This document shows positions 50,917 to 60,807 of a DNA stretch of 64,000 nt, piece by piece (within the stretch, counting starts at the first letter, position 1; each line of letters starts with the position of its first letter). The stretch is from contig CAUBIC010000006.1 in assembly GCA_958435945.1 (NCBI GenBank), positions 1-64,000 on the forward strand, in the 5' to 3' direction. The translations under genes were made by a program, and so were the position numbers. The DNA is from an uncultured Collinsella sp. (GTDB lineage Bacteria > Actinomycetota > Coriobacteriia > Coriobacteriales > Coriobacteriaceae). The notes beneath the pieces are model-generated. The model did not search any database. It was not told the origin of the DNA and was given only the letters and a program-made list of their open reading frames with translations.

Positions 50917-52217
50917 TCGTCCACCTCCTCTTGTGTGAGCGTCCCCGACCGCAGGCCTTCTGCGATAAACGGCGGCTCGCGGTCAAGCGTCCAGGTGCGC
51001 TCGGCGGCATCGAAAGTCACATAGCGCTCGAGCTCTACGCCGCCCGACGCGGCGCGACGCACCCCCGAATACGAGGAGACGAAACGCCTGCCATCGGCGT
51101 GGCGCTCGGACATCACGATGCCGTCGAGCGCCATGGCAATCTGCTCCTCGATGAGCTCGCTCGGCAGATCGATGCCATAACGTGCAAGCAACGTCAGACG
51201 CACCACGGTCTCCTGTTCTGAGCCCGCATGAAGCGTGGTGAGCGATCCGTCGTGCCCGGTGTTCATGGCCTGCAGCATGTCGCAACATTCCGCACCGCGC
51301 ACCTCACCCACCACAATACGGTCGGGACGCATGCGCAGGGCGTTGGTCACCAGGTCGCGGATTGTCACCGCGCCCTCGCCCTCAATTGAAGCCTCGCGTG
51401 CCTCAAGGCGAACCACATGCGGGTGATGCGCAAACTTGAGCTCGGCGGAGTCCTCGATCGTCACGATGCGCTCGCCGGTGGATATCTCGCACGACAGCGC
51501 GTTGAGCAGCGTGGTCTTGCCCGACCCCGTGCCACCTGCAACCGCCAGATCCTGGCGCAGCGACACCGCACACGACAGCAGCTGCGCATACCAAAGCGGT
51601 AGCGACCCCAGGCCCACAAGCTCGTCCAACGAACAGATGCGGTCTGAGAACTTGCGGATGGTGAGGATTGGCCCATCGATCGCCACAGGCGGGATCACCG
51701 CGTTGACGCGATAGCCCGTCTTGAGGCGAGCGTTGACGATAGGGCTGCGCTCGTCGATACGCCTGCCCAGCGGCGAGATGATGCGGTCGATGAGCACGCG
51801 GATCTGCTCGTCATCCTCAAATGCATGCTCGATGGGATATAAGACGCCGCCGCGCTCAAAGAAAGCCGATCGGCAGCCGTTAACCATGATCTCGGTGACG
51901 GTGTCGTCCTCGATGAGCGGCTGCAGCGGGCCCAGGCCCACCACGTCATCCAAAATCTCGTCGATGATGGTCTCGCGCTCGGGCGTCGCCAGGTCGCCCG
52001 GCTCCTCCACGTTGAGCGCCGCCTCCACCGCAGGACGCAATTCCGAGCGGGCGAGCGCCGGATCGATGTAGGCGCTGATACGCGCCACCTCGTCATAACC
52101 CATGCGGTCCATCACGGCGCGTTTGGTGCGGCGCTTGACGGCACGGTGGCGCCCCGCATCAACAGGCACTGTCGCCGCGGCCGCACCGGCTTCCTTAATC
52201 CTTGTTTGCAAGCTCAT
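50889..52217 (-). CDS. tadA: TadA/CpaF secretion ATPase
   Basis: The hexameric ATPase that drives Flp pilus assembly, 442 residues. The N-terminal domain contains DVVGLGPLQPLIEDDTVTEIMVNG, then Walker A (GGTGSGKTT, about 229-237), the Asp box (TIEDSAELKF), Walker B region (DRIVVGEVRGAE) and His box (GHDGSLTTLHAGS). Its ATG overlaps the tadZ stop (ATGA). Confidence 0.95.
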   Translation of the reverse strand: MSLQTRIKEAGAAAATVPVDAGRHRAVKRRTKRAVMDRMGYDEVARISAYIDPALARSELRPAVEAALNVEEPGDLATPERETIIDEILDDVVGLGPLQPLIEDDTVTEIMVNGCRSAFFERGGVLYPIEHAFEDDEQIRVLIDRIISPLGRRIDERSPIVNARLKTGYRVNAVIPPVAIDGPILTIRKFSDRICSLDELVGLGSLPLWYAQLLSCAVSLRQDLAVAGGTGSGKTTLLNALSCEISTGERIVTIEDSAELKFAHHPHVVRLEAREASIEGEGAVTIRDLVTNALRMRPDRIVVGEVRGAECCDMLQAMNTGHDGSLTTLHAGSEQETVVRLTLLARYGIDLPSELIEEQIAMALDGIVMSERHADGRRFVSSYSGVRRAASGGVELERYVTFDAAERTWTLDREPPFIAEGLRSGTLTQEEVDEWRSLCPSS

Positions 52218-53857
52218 CGCGAATCACCCTCGCGCGACCAGGGAAGACGGATACGCGGGCGCTCGGTGCGCGTCGCGCGGTCGGTGACCATGTCACTCCA
52301 GGGACCGACGGCGCAGCCCAGCTCCATGAGCATCTTGCGCGTGGCTTCGCGTACGCTGGTGGCAAAAGCGCTGGTCTGGCCCACTGCCTCGTCAGCACGG
52401 CCGAACGCCATGAGCGCCGCCAAGTCCTGCCCGCCGTCGGCAATGCGGATCTTGGAGCTCAACGCGCAGGTAATCTCAAAGCGCATGGCGACATCCTCGT
52501 CAGCGCCGCGCGCGCCAAACCGGTTGAATACGGCGCTCATGCGCGTACGCGGCACGCCCACACGGCTCGCCAGCTCGATAACGCGTGCCGCGGACGTCGC
52601 AGACGACGCCGATGGATCGCCCACGACCAGGCAGCGGTCGCTCGCCGCCACCGCGGCCGCCACGGCGTCGCCCCAAAAGACCGAGGTGTCGACAAGCACC
52701 ACGTCGGATTCGCGGCGCAAGACATCGAGCAACAGCTCCACCGGACGCGCCATGAGCTCGGCCTGTTCGGGCGCGGCGACCGGGCCCCAAAGCGTGACGC
52801 CCGGGGCCACGCGCATCGAGGCGGCCACGATGTCCGATTCGGCGAGTGCGCCCGCAGCCGATGGCTCGATAAGCGTCGCCATGTCATGCGGGGCATCGGC
52901 GCCCAACAGGTCGTAGAGGTTTCCAAACATCAGGTCCAAGTCGAGCACGGCAGCACGCAGGCCCAGCAGCGACGCCGTGTGCGCCATAGCGGCGACGATC
53001 GTCGACTTGCCGCAACCGCCCGAACCCGAGACGGCGCAGACAACCGGGGCTCGATGCGACGGAGCGGCGGCATCCGCCGGCGGCGCGGGGGCAGGCGACT
53101 CGGGCACGGACGGCAACGTCCCCGTCTCCCCGGCAGCGCTCATATGCTGTGCCCAAGCCGGCATGGCAGGTTGCTCGGTCTGCGGGACCGAGTCTGGAGA
53201 CTTCACGGTCGCATCGACACGCACGCTGTCGCTCTCGGCAAGCCCCTCCACCTCGTCGAGCTCATCGACCAGGCTCACGCCATGCACGTATCCCATATCA
53301 GCATCCAAAAGATCCTCGCCATACGGCACCGGCTCTCCGACTTCATCGTATGCAAGGGGATCCCGGGGACACCGACCATGCTCGGCTTCCGCTTTTCCAT
53401 AATCATCAACACGCGGGCCTCTTGTAGCGCGAGGCGCCCCGGGTTCCCTATCAACAAAAGCATCGGGCTCAATCGTCATACACCGGTCGTAATCAACCGT
53501 TCCCTCGCCCGCGCGCCCGTTGCCGCATATGCTACGCGCAGCGATAACCTCGGTCGCCCCTGCGCGAAACAGCCCCTCGATATCCGAAGGATCGAGCGTC
53601 TCTATCAGTACGACCACGCGGCTCACGCGGCCCTCGGCCGTCAGGCGCGCAACGGTCTTTCGCACGTCTTCGGCATCGAACAGGGCTGCCGCGATAATCG
53701 CCGCCCCGCGACGCGACGGAAACGCCCGTGCCATGGACACCAGCCCATCCAGATCGCCCACGCGAAGCACTTGCGCGCCCGCATCGCGGCCCTCGACTTC
53801 CCGCTGCAGCAATCCGTAATCACCGCACGCGCAGCATGCAAGCCAGATCGCTTTCAT
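52214..53857 (-). CDS. tadZ: TadZ/CpaE-like localization ATPase
   Basis: A 547-residue protein in three parts. Residues 1-110 are an atypical receiver-like domain. Residues 120-285 are an acidic, proline-rich linker. The C-terminal ParA/MinD-type ATPase has a deviant Walker A (GSGGCGKST, near 300), LDLDLMFGN and VVLVDTSVFWGD. TadZ proteins place the pilus machine at a pole. I use the ATG that shares its A with the cpaB stop codon. Confidence 0.88.
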   Translation of the reverse strand: MKAIWLACCACGDYGLLQREVEGRDAGAQVLRVGDLDGLVSMARAFPSRRGAAIIAAALFDAEDVRKTVARLTAEGRVSRVVVLIETLDPSDIEGLFRAGATEVIAARSICGNGRAGEGTVDYDRCMTIEPDAFVDREPGAPRATRGPRVDDYGKAEAEHGRCPRDPLAYDEVGEPVPYGEDLLDADMGYVHGVSLVDELDEVEGLAESDSVRVDATVKSPDSVPQTEQPAMPAWAQHMSAAGETGTLPSVPESPAPAPPADAAAPSHRAPVVCAVSGSGGCGKSTIVAAMAHTASLLGLRAAVLDLDLMFGNLYDLLGADAPHDMATLIEPSAAGALAESDIVAASMRVAPGVTLWGPVAAPEQAELMARPVELLLDVLRRESDVVLVDTSVFWGDAVAAAVAASDRCLVVGDPSASSATSAARVIELASRVGVPRTRMSAVFNRFGARGADEDVAMRFEITCALSSKIRIADGGQDLAALMAFGRADEAVGQTSAFATSVREATRKMLMELGCAVGPWSDMVTDRATRTERPRIRLPWSREGDSR

Positions 53858-54516
53858 CACTCGTCGCCTCCGCTCTTTTTGTCGCGCACCGTGGCGGGAA
53901 TCGTCAAACTGACCGTCCCCTTGCCCGAGGCCCCCAGCAATTCCTTAACGTCTTCGGGGTCGGCCGCCAGCGTCACCCATTCGATCTTGCCTTCACGCGT
54001 GGCGCCGGCATCTTCGCTGGTATCGATTACGCGCGCGCCGCACAGCCGATCGGTCACGCCGTCCTTTTGCACGTACACGTCCACGTAGCTGCCCACGCCC
54101 GTGGCGCCCCCGACCGAATGCTCGGCATCGACCGCCACCGAAACGGCGACCTTGCCTTTGGGCACCTCGAGCGTGTGGGTTTCGGCCTTGGTGTAGACAT
54201 CGCAAATCACGGCATTTTTAGGGATGCGCGAGGTCGTCACGTCGCCGCGCACCTGGCGCAGCTCGGTCGCCGCATCGCGCGGCAGCAGGCTCGCCAGCCA
54301 TTCCTGGGTTATGACATTGGTCTCGTCGAGGGTCTCGCCCGCATCGATATCACGCGCCGCGACGCACACCTCGACGCGATCGCCGCCATACTTGGCCAGC
54401 GTCTCGGCCTGGACCTGCTCAGCCTGCGAGCGAATCGACGATGCGTAGACCATGCAGAGCAGCGCGGCGAGCACACCCGCGATTAGACTGATGGCGATGC
54501 GCTTGCTCTTGTTCAC
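53857..54516 (-). CDS. CpaB/RcpC-like SAF-domain pilus protein
   Basis: A 219-residue membrane-anchored protein. One helix near 7-27 is followed by a SAF domain (VCVAARDIDAGETLDETNV, near 50-70) and the RcpC/CpaB domain (VAVSVAVDAEHSVGG...GSYVDVYV). It is first in the Tad operon. In Gram-negatives CpaB works with the secretin; here no secretin is encoded, so it presumably acts at the membrane or wall. GTG start behind GAGAGGAGC. Confidence 0.85.
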   Translation of the reverse strand: MNKSKRIAISLIAGVLAALLCMVYASSIRSQAEQVQAETLAKYGGDRVEVCVAARDIDAGETLDETNVITQEWLASLLPRDAATELRQVRGDVTTSRIPKNAVICDVYTKAETHTLEVPKGKVAVSVAVDAEHSVGGATGVGSYVDVYVQKDGVTDRLCGARVIDTSEDAGATREGKIEWVTLAADPEDVKELLGASGKGTVSLTIPATVRDKKSGGDE

Positions 54517-54625
54517 GACCGCTCCTCTCAAGGTAGCACCGGGCGGATGCCCGTAGCACCATTGTCCGAGCGGGCAAGCAGCAAAACGACGCGATCGCGA
54601 TCTTGGTTTTGAGTGTCAAACCAAT

Positions 54626-54679
54626 TGCCGACCAAAAGCTGACCGGCCCGTCAAGCTCGTGGCAAGGTTTTGGTCGGCA
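54626..54679. promoter_or_regulatory. Inverted repeat upstream of the Tad operon
   Basis: TGCCGACCAAAA (54626-54637) and its exact complement (54668-54679) lie about 110-165 bp upstream of the first Tad gene, in the only gap able to hold the operon promoter (54517-54716). Good candidate for a regulator site; no clear -10 is visible. Confidence 0.45.
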
Positions 54680-54716
54680 CGTCAGCAAAACGCACGTTTA
54701 GGGGCGCATCGGCAAT

Positions 54717-54751
54717 AAAAAAGCCGCCTTCCGTACCATTGGGAGACGGCT
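54717..54751 (-). terminator. Terminator of rsgA
   Basis: AGCCGTCTCCC pairs with GGAAGGCGGCT, followed by UUUUUUAUU on the minus strand. Confidence 0.85.
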
Positions 54752-54768
54752 GTCATAGGTAGATTCAA

Positions 54769-55953
54769 TTACAGATGGACATCGGGATCGAGCATCTGAG
54801 CACTCACACGCATGGATGACGCCAGGTTTTGGAACGTCTCCAGGCGCAGGCTGTCGATTTGCCCGGCATCCTCGGCCTCGCGAACGGCGCAGCCCGGTTC
54901 GTGGGTATGCGTGCAGTCGCCAAACCGGCACGCACGCGACGCCTCGACGATCTCGGGAAACGCGCGTGCCAAGCCCCGCTCATGCCCCACGAGCGGCAGA
55001 CTGCGCAGGCCCGGCGCGTCAGCAATAACGCCGGCTTCGCCCGGCAGCGCCACCATCACGCGCGCGACCGTGGTGTGGCGACCCTGGTCATCGCGCTCAC
55101 GTACGCCGCCGGTCGCCAACGTATCGTGACCCAGCAGCGCGTTGAGCAGCGTCGACTTGCCAGCACCCGATTCACCCAAGATCATGGCGCAGCTCCCGGC
55201 GGGCACGCAGGCGCGCACCTCATCCAGGCCACGACCCTCGGCAGAGGACGTCACGATCACGCGCACGTCCGGACCCACCAAGCGGTGCACACGGTCCAGA
55301 TCGCGCTCGAGCTCATCGGCGTCGCAGCGGTCGGCCTTGGTGAGTACCACCACCGGCTCGGCATCGCAGTCGAGTGCCAACACCAGCGAGCGCGCCACGC
55401 GGTCGAGCAGTACCTCGCCGGCGCCGAGCGCCTGCACGATCAGCACGCTATCCACGTTGGAGCAAAGCACCTGACGCTCGCCGCGAGCGCGTCCGCGCCA
55501 GCGCTCAAAACTCGTGCGGCGTGGCAGCACGCACTCGATCACGCCCATGTCGTGCCCGGGCGCACGACGCACCGCCACGCGGTCGCCCACGGCGGGCAGC
55601 AGAACCTCGTCCTCGCCACGCGACTTGGCAAACCCCACGGCATGCTCGGCACGAAAGGTGTCATCGGCAGTCGCCACCAGCGGAAACCCACGATCCAGGC
55701 GCACCACGGCACCAAGCTGCATCTGCTCGGGCTCCTCGGCCCGAGCACAAAAATCATCGAAGGCAGCCCGCTGAGCATCATCGACCGGCAGATCGTCGAA
55801 CGCCGGAACATCCTGCAGCGCATCGAGTCCCGGCACGCTTGCCAGCAGCTCCTCGGCAGACGCGGGAGCTTCGGTCGCAAGCTTCCGACGACGATCGCGC
55901 TTAGCCCGCGCCCCCGTCGTCTTTTTCTTCGCCTTAGCCTTCGCCTTGCCCAC
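54769..55953 (-). CDS. rsgA: Ribosome small-subunit-dependent GTPase RsgA
   Basis: A circularly permuted GTPase for 30S maturation, 394 residues. Order: basic KAKAKKK N-terminus, an OB-like domain, G4 (VLTKADRCD), G1 (GESGAGKST), G3 (DAPGL), then the zinc-binding CRFGDCTHTHEPGCAV. The N-terminal extension of ~70 residues is longer than usual. The GTG at 55953 has GGGAGGC upstream. Confidence 0.93.
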   Translation of the reverse strand: MGKAKAKAKKKTTGARAKRDRRRKLATEAPASAEELLASVPGLDALQDVPAFDDLPVDDAQRAAFDDFCARAEEPEQMQLGAVVRLDRGFPLVATADDTFRAEHAVGFAKSRGEDEVLLPAVGDRVAVRRAPGHDMGVIECVLPRRTSFERWRGRARGERQVLCSNVDSVLIVQALGAGEVLLDRVARSLVLALDCDAEPVVVLTKADRCDADELERDLDRVHRLVGPDVRVIVTSSAEGRGLDEVRACVPAGSCAMILGESGAGKSTLLNALLGHDTLATGGVRERDDQGRHTTVARVMVALPGEAGVIADAPGLRSLPLVGHERGLARAFPEIVEASRACRFGDCTHTHEPGCAVREAEDAGQIDSLRLETFQNLASSMRVSAQMLDPDVHL

Positions 55954-56000
55954 AAGCGCCTCCCAGCACCACAAATCACAACTGAGCGGGTATTTTAAAT

Positions 56001-56035
56001 CAAAAAGAGCTGGCCGGGCAAAGCCCGACCAGCTC
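56001..56035 (-). terminator. Hairpin with U tract upstream of rsgA
   Basis: GAGCTGGTCGGGC pairs with GCCCGGCCAGCTC, then UUUUUG on the minus strand, only about 50 bases before the rsgA start. It may be the final terminator of the P-type ATPase transcript or an attenuator of rsgA. Confidence 0.75.
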
Positions 56036-56095
56036 ACATACTTTCCCTCAGCCCTTTTCATCCGCACGGGGAGAGAAGCCAGCAAGGATAGCGCA

Positions 56096-56183
56096 GGGCC
56101 CGCCCCGGAAGCCCTTTCTCCCGAACGATCCCGCAGCGCAAAGCGCGAGGACCAGTGAGGGAGAAAGGGCGTGGGGCGGGCCC
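56096..56183 (-). terminator. Long hairpin downstream of the P-type ATPase
   Basis: Arms GGGCCCGCCCC..GCCCTTTCTCCC and complement (about 25 bp, small bulge) enclose CCGCAGCGCAAAGCGCGAGGAC. The loop words and the GGGCCCG arm resemble the hairpin after ppc (2934-3052). Confidence 0.65.
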
Positions 56184-56194
56184 GAACGAGAGCG

Positions 56195-58876
56195 TTACTC
56201 TTTCTCCACTGCGCGCATGATCGCCTTGTAGATCTCCATCAACGGAATGATCAGGAAGGCAAGGCCCAGGGCGGCGATAACGCCCTTGAGCTCAAGCGTC
56301 ACGGGGCCAAAGAACATCTCGGCAAGCGTCGGCTGAACGGTCACGATAACCGTCAGTACCAGCGCCAGCGCGGCAGATGCCCACAGCCACTTGTTCTGCT
56401 TCTTCATGCTAAACAGCGACGCACGACGGCTGCGCATATTGAAGCAGTGGAAGATCTCGACCATGTTGAGCGTGATGAACGCCATCATCACGCCTTCCTC
56501 GTCGGCATTGCCGGCGATCATATCGGCGATGTGGATGTAGCCCATGTCAAAGTACACGCCCACAAAGAAGCTCGCCAGCACCAGCGCGGTGATGATCAGG
56601 CCCTGAACCACACAGTCCAGGCCCATATTGCCGGCAAAGACGCCGTCCTTGGCGTTGCGCGGCTTGCGCTTCATGATGTCACCCTCGGCGTCCTCCATGC
56701 CCAGCGCGAGCGCGGGGAAGCAGTCGGTGACCAGGTTCACCCACAGCAGCTGCACCGGCTGGAAGATGGTAAAGCCGATGAGCGTGGCGATAAACACCGA
56801 GAACACCTCGGCAAGGTTAGCCGAAAGCAGGAACTGGATGACCTTGCGGATGTTGTCGTAGATGCGACGGCCCTCTTCGCAAGCACCGATGATGGTGGCG
56901 AAGTTGTCGTCGGCAAGCACCATGTCGGCAACGTTCTTGGTGACGTCGGTACCGGTGATGCCCATGCCCACGCCGATGTCGGCGCGCTTGATGGACGGGG
57001 CGTCGTTGACGCCGTCGCCCGTCATGGCCACGATCTGGTCGCGCGACTTCCAGGCCCCGACGATGCGGGTCTTGTGCTCGGGCTGGACGCGAGCGTACAC
57101 GCCGTAGTCCTCGATGTGCGCGTCGAGCTCCTCGTCGCTCATGCGATCGAGGTCGGCACCGGTGATGGCATGGCTGCGATCGGTGACGATTCCCAGCTGC
57201 TTGGCGATGGCCACGGCGGTGTCGATGTGGTCGCCCGTGATCATGACGGTGCGGATACCGGCGTCATGGGCCTCGCGGATGGCGTCGGCGACCTCGGGGC
57301 GGACAGGGTCAATCATGCCGGACAGGCCGCAGAAGACCAGGTCATGCTCGAGCGCAGCGGGGCTGCAGTCGCTCGGGACCTCGGTGTAGGTGCGGCTTGC
57401 CAGCGCCAACACGCGCAGGGCCTCGTCGGCCATGGCCTTGTTGGCGGCCACGAGCTCGGCGCGACGCTCCTCGGTCAGCGGGACGACCTTTTCGCCCTCG
57501 TAGATATGGGTGCACAGGCCGATCACCACGTCGGGCGCGCCCTTGGTGTACTGCTCGTACTCGCCATCCAGGGTCTCGACGACCACGGACATCATCTTGC
57601 GGCCCGAGTCGAACGGGGCCTCGCCCACGCGCGGGTGCTCGGCAGTCAGGCCGGTGAGACCAGCCTTGCCGGCGTCGTTGACGAGCGCACACTCAGTCGG
57701 CTCGCCCACGGCCTCGCCCAGCTCCTCGTCCCACTGGGCATCGGAGCAAAGGGCCATACCTGCCAGGAACTTCTCCTTAGGCGCAGCGAGCTCGTGCTTG
57801 ACGACGGTCATCTTGTTCTGGGTAAGGGTGCCGGTCTTGTCGGAGCAGATGGTCTGCGTGCAGCCGAGGGTCTCGACGGCAGAAAGCTTGCGGATAATCG
57901 CCTGGCGCTTGGCCATCTTGGTCACGCCAAGCGACAGCACGATGGTCACGACGGCGACCAGGCCCTCGGGGATGGCGGCGACGGCAAGCGAGACGGCGAC
58001 CATAAAGGTGTCGAGCAGGGCAGTCGGGTCGGTGAGGACGTTGCCCACGCCGTGACGGATGATGTCGACGCCAAAGATGACGACGCAGATGACGATCACC
58101 ATGATGGTAAGGATGCGGCTGAGCTCGGCAAGCTTCACCTGCAGCGGCGTAAGCTCTTCCTTGGCCTCGGCCAGGGCGCCGGCGATCTTGCCCATCTCGG
58201 TATCCATGCCGGTACCGACCACGACGGCGCGGCCGCGGCCGTACACCACGGTAGAGCCCATGTAGCACATGTTCTTGCGGTCGCCGAGCGGCACGTCATC
58301 GGTGCCCGCGGCAAGCTCGATCACGTTGGCGTGCTTCTCTACGGGCACGGACTCGCCGGTGAGTGCAGCCTCTTCGATCTTCATCGTGGCACTCTCGAGC
58401 ACGCGGCAGTCGGCCGGAACGGAGTCGCCCGCCTCGAGCATGATCACGTCACCGGGCACGAGCTCGGCGCTCGGCAGGTGCACGAGCTTGCCGTCGCGCA
58501 GTACCTTGGACTGCGCCGCGCTCATCTCCTGCAGGGCCTCGAGGGCTTCTTCGCTCTTGGCTTCCTGGACCACGCCCAGCACCGAGTTGACGATAACGAC
58601 GAACATGATGATGACGACATCGGCAAAGTCGGGCTCGCCCTTGACCATGCCCGTGAGCGCACTGATGACGGCGGCAACGATCAGCATGATGACCATGGGA
58701 TCGGCCATCTGCTCAAAGAAACGCTTCCACAGCGGCGTCTTCTCGGCTTCCTCGAGCTTGTTAGGGCCTGTCTTAGCGAGGCGCGACGACGCCTCGTCGT
58801 CGCTCAGGCCGAGGTTCTCATCGACACCCTGGTCGCTGAGCACCTCCGCCGCGGCGGACAGGTATTCCTTTTGCAT
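56195..58876 (-). CDS. Cation-transporting P-type ATPase (calcium type)
   Basis: An 893-residue P2-type ATPase. It has TGES (173-176) in the actuator domain, PEGL (303-306) in helix 4, the phosphorylated D346 (SDKTGTLT), KGAPDVV in the nucleotide domain and MTGDGVNDAPS in the hinge. There are ten helices, with NxxTD in helix 6 (LWVNLVTDCFPA). This pattern fits SERCA/PMCA-like calcium exporters, though close relatives move Na or Mn. ATG at 58876 in a monocistronic unit ended by hairpins. Confidence 0.92.
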   Translation of the reverse strand: MQKEYLSAAAEVLSDQGVDENLGLSDDEASSRLAKTGPNKLEEAEKTPLWKRFFEQMADPMVIMLIVAAVISALTGMVKGEPDFADVVIIMFVVIVNSVLGVVQEAKSEEALEALQEMSAAQSKVLRDGKLVHLPSAELVPGDVIMLEAGDSVPADCRVLESATMKIEEAALTGESVPVEKHANVIELAAGTDDVPLGDRKNMCYMGSTVVYGRGRAVVVGTGMDTEMGKIAGALAEAKEELTPLQVKLAELSRILTIMVIVICVVIFGVDIIRHGVGNVLTDPTALLDTFMVAVSLAVAAIPEGLVAVVTIVLSLGVTKMAKRQAIIRKLSAVETLGCTQTICSDKTGTLTQNKMTVVKHELAAPKEKFLAGMALCSDAQWDEELGEAVGEPTECALVNDAGKAGLTGLTAEHPRVGEAPFDSGRKMMSVVVETLDGEYEQYTKGAPDVVIGLCTHIYEGEKVVPLTEERRAELVAANKAMADEALRVLALASRTYTEVPSDCSPAALEHDLVFCGLSGMIDPVRPEVADAIREAHDAGIRTVMITGDHIDTAVAIAKQLGIVTDRSHAITGADLDRMSDEELDAHIEDYGVYARVQPEHKTRIVGAWKSRDQIVAMTGDGVNDAPSIKRADIGVGMGITGTDVTKNVADMVLADDNFATIIGACEEGRRIYDNIRKVIQFLLSANLAEVFSVFIATLIGFTIFQPVQLLWVNLVTDCFPALALGMEDAEGDIMKRKPRNAKDGVFAGNMGLDCVVQGLIITALVLASFFVGVYFDMGYIHIADMIAGNADEEGVMMAFITLNMVEIFHCFNMRSRRASLFSMKKQNKWLWASAALALVLTVIVTVQPTLAEMFFGPVTLELKGVIAALGLAFLIIPLMEIYKAIMRAVEKE

Positions 58877-59317
58877 ATAGAGTCCCCTCCTGGGATTCGG
58901 GCCACTCAGCAGATTGATGCCCGATCATAATTCCCAGGAGAAGGGCAAGGGCTCATCAAGGCTGCCGTGCTGAGCGGCAGTTGATAGTGGAGCTATGGTA
59001 CCCCAAAGCAACGCGTCTAGCCAAAACAATCCATTTGGAAATATGGTCCATAAGCAACGGTGCAGGCCGTGTGATGCTCAACATTGATAAAACGTTTTTT
59101 CTTCGGCGCATCATCAAATTGAAATATCGCCCAGATAGCAGCGGTTAGAACGGTTGGTAAAGTTTTTGCATATACCGTTTTTCCGCAAAAAATGAACTTC
59201 TAATTCGGCATACGGTCGATTTTTTGGGGTATTCGGTCGCCATTTCGTTATAATCAACTCAGTTTTATTTCTTATGGTTTATCTATCAGCGCAAGACGAT
59301 GTCAGATGGAGGTCTGA
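58877..59317. promoter_or_regulatory. Intergenic control region before pyk
   Basis: A divergent gap of 441 bp with an AT-rich half (59030-59280). A -10 box TATAAT lies at 59249-59254, with a possible TTGGGG -35 about 18-19 bases upstream. The leader of about 60 nt ends in GGAGG, five bases before the pyk ATG. I see no gene or riboswitch. Confidence 0.6.
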
Positions 59318-60778
59318 ATGTACAAGCGCACTAAGATTGTATGCACCATGGGTCCCGCCTGCGATAGCGACGAGACCATCCGCGAGATGATCAAGGCGGG
59401 CATGAACGTCGCCCGTTTTAACTTCTCGCACGGCTCCTACGACGAGCACCACGGTCGCATCGAGCGCGTCCGTCGTATTTCCAAGGAGCTCGGTATGCCC
59501 GTCGGCATCCTGCTCGACACCAAGGGCCCCGAGGTCCGCACCGGCCTTCTGGTCGATGGCAAGAAGGTTGCCGTCAAGACCGGCGACAAGATCGTCGTCA
59601 CCGCTCAGCCCACGACCGAGGATTTCCACGGCACCGCTGAGCACATCTCCCTCGACTACCTGGCTCTGCCCTCCGAGGTCGAGAAGGGCTCCCTCATCCT
59701 GATCGATGACGGCCTGGTTGCCCTCGAGGTCGAGTCCGTCGACGGCCAGGACATGACCTGCGTCGTCAAGAACGACGGCCTGATCGGCGAGCGCAAGGGC
59801 GTCAACATGCCCAACGTCAACATCTCGCTGCCCGCTATCACCGAGCGCGATCGTCAGGACATCCTCTTTGGCCTGACCGAGAACATCGACTACATCGCCG
59901 CTTCCTTCATCCGTGACGGCGAGTCCGTCCGCGGCATCCGCAAGCTTTGCCGCGAGAACGGTGGCGAGCACGTGACGATCTTCCCGAAGATCGAGTGCGC
60001 CCTGGGCGTCGAGAACTTCGACGAGATCCTCGAGGCTTCCGACGGCATTATGGTCGCCCGTGGCGACCTGGGCATCGAGATCAAGCCCGAGCTCGTTCCC
60101 CACATCCAGAAGGAGATTATCGCCAAGTGCAACGCGGCCTACAAGCCCGTTATCACCGCTACGCAGATGCTCGACTCCATGCAGCAGAACCCGCGCCCGA
60201 CGCGCGCCGAGGTTGCCGACGTTGCTAACGCCATCTACGACGGCACCGACGCCGTTATGCTCTCTGGCGAGTCCGCTGCCGGTAAGTACCCGGTCGAGGC
60301 CGTTAAGATGCAGGCCAGCATTGCTCTCGAGACCGAAAAGTACCTCCCGGCTCACGCTCCGCTCGAGGTTCCGGCTGACGCTCACGGCACCCGCGTTGTC
60401 AACAACGTTGTGGGTATGTCCGCTGTGAACATGGCCACCACCGTTGGCGCCAAGTGCATCACCGTGCCGACGACCACCGGTCGTACCGCTCGTCTGATCT
60501 CGCACTTCCGTCCCAACATGCCGATCTGCGCGTTCTCCCGCCACGAGTGGGCCGTCCAGCAGATGATCATGTACTGGGGCGTTATCCCGCACCAGGCCGA
60601 GATTACCCAGGGCACCGTCAACGGCACGATCGTCAAGGCGATCGAGACCGCTAAGGAGCTCGGCTACGTCGAGGCCGGCGACCTGACCGTCGCCACCGCT
60701 GGCGATCCCCGCATGAGCGTCCAGCTCGAGGACAAGGTCTCCTCGACCAACGTCGCTTACGTCGCTCAGGTGCGCTAA
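59318..60778 (+). CDS. pyk: Pyruvate kinase
   Basis: The final ATP-yielding step of glycolysis, PEP to pyruvate. It is 486 residues, with TKIVCTMGPA, NFSHGSYDEH, LLDTKGPEVR, the active-site IFPKIECALG and MVARGDLG, and ITATQMLDSM. The C-terminal domain is a single regulatory domain without the extra PEP-utilizer domain of some Gram-positives. Codon use is visibly more biased than its neighbours (GCT/CGT/GTT mixed in), as expected for high expression. It has its own promoter and strong terminator. It faces ppc's product in metabolism, though not by location. Confidence 0.97.
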   Translation: MYKRTKIVCTMGPACDSDETIREMIKAGMNVARFNFSHGSYDEHHGRIERVRRISKELGMPVGILLDTKGPEVRTGLLVDGKKVAVKTGDKIVVTAQPTTEDFHGTAEHISLDYLALPSEVEKGSLILIDDGLVALEVESVDGQDMTCVVKNDGLIGERKGVNMPNVNISLPAITERDRQDILFGLTENIDYIAASFIRDGESVRGIRKLCRENGGEHVTIFPKIECALGVENFDEILEASDGIMVARGDLGIEIKPELVPHIQKEIIAKCNAAYKPVITATQMLDSMQQNPRPTRAEVADVANAIYDGTDAVMLSGESAAGKYPVEAVKMQASIALETEKYLPAHAPLEVPADAHGTRVVNNVVGMSAVNMATTVGAKCITVPTTTGRTARLISHFRPNMPICAFSRHEWAVQQMIMYWGVIPHQAEITQGTVNGTIVKAIETAKELGYVEAGDLTVATAGDPRMSVQLEDKVSSTNVAYVAQVR

Positions 60779-60807
60779 GTCGTACTTGCAAGCACACTTG
60801 CATTGCA

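Noticed and set aside
56171..58930. A 919-codon open frame on the plus strand
   Set aside because: It is the exact antisense of the P-type ATPase gene. Long antisense frames are common in high-GC3 genes, the product is His/Asp/Gly-rich, and there is no ribosome site.
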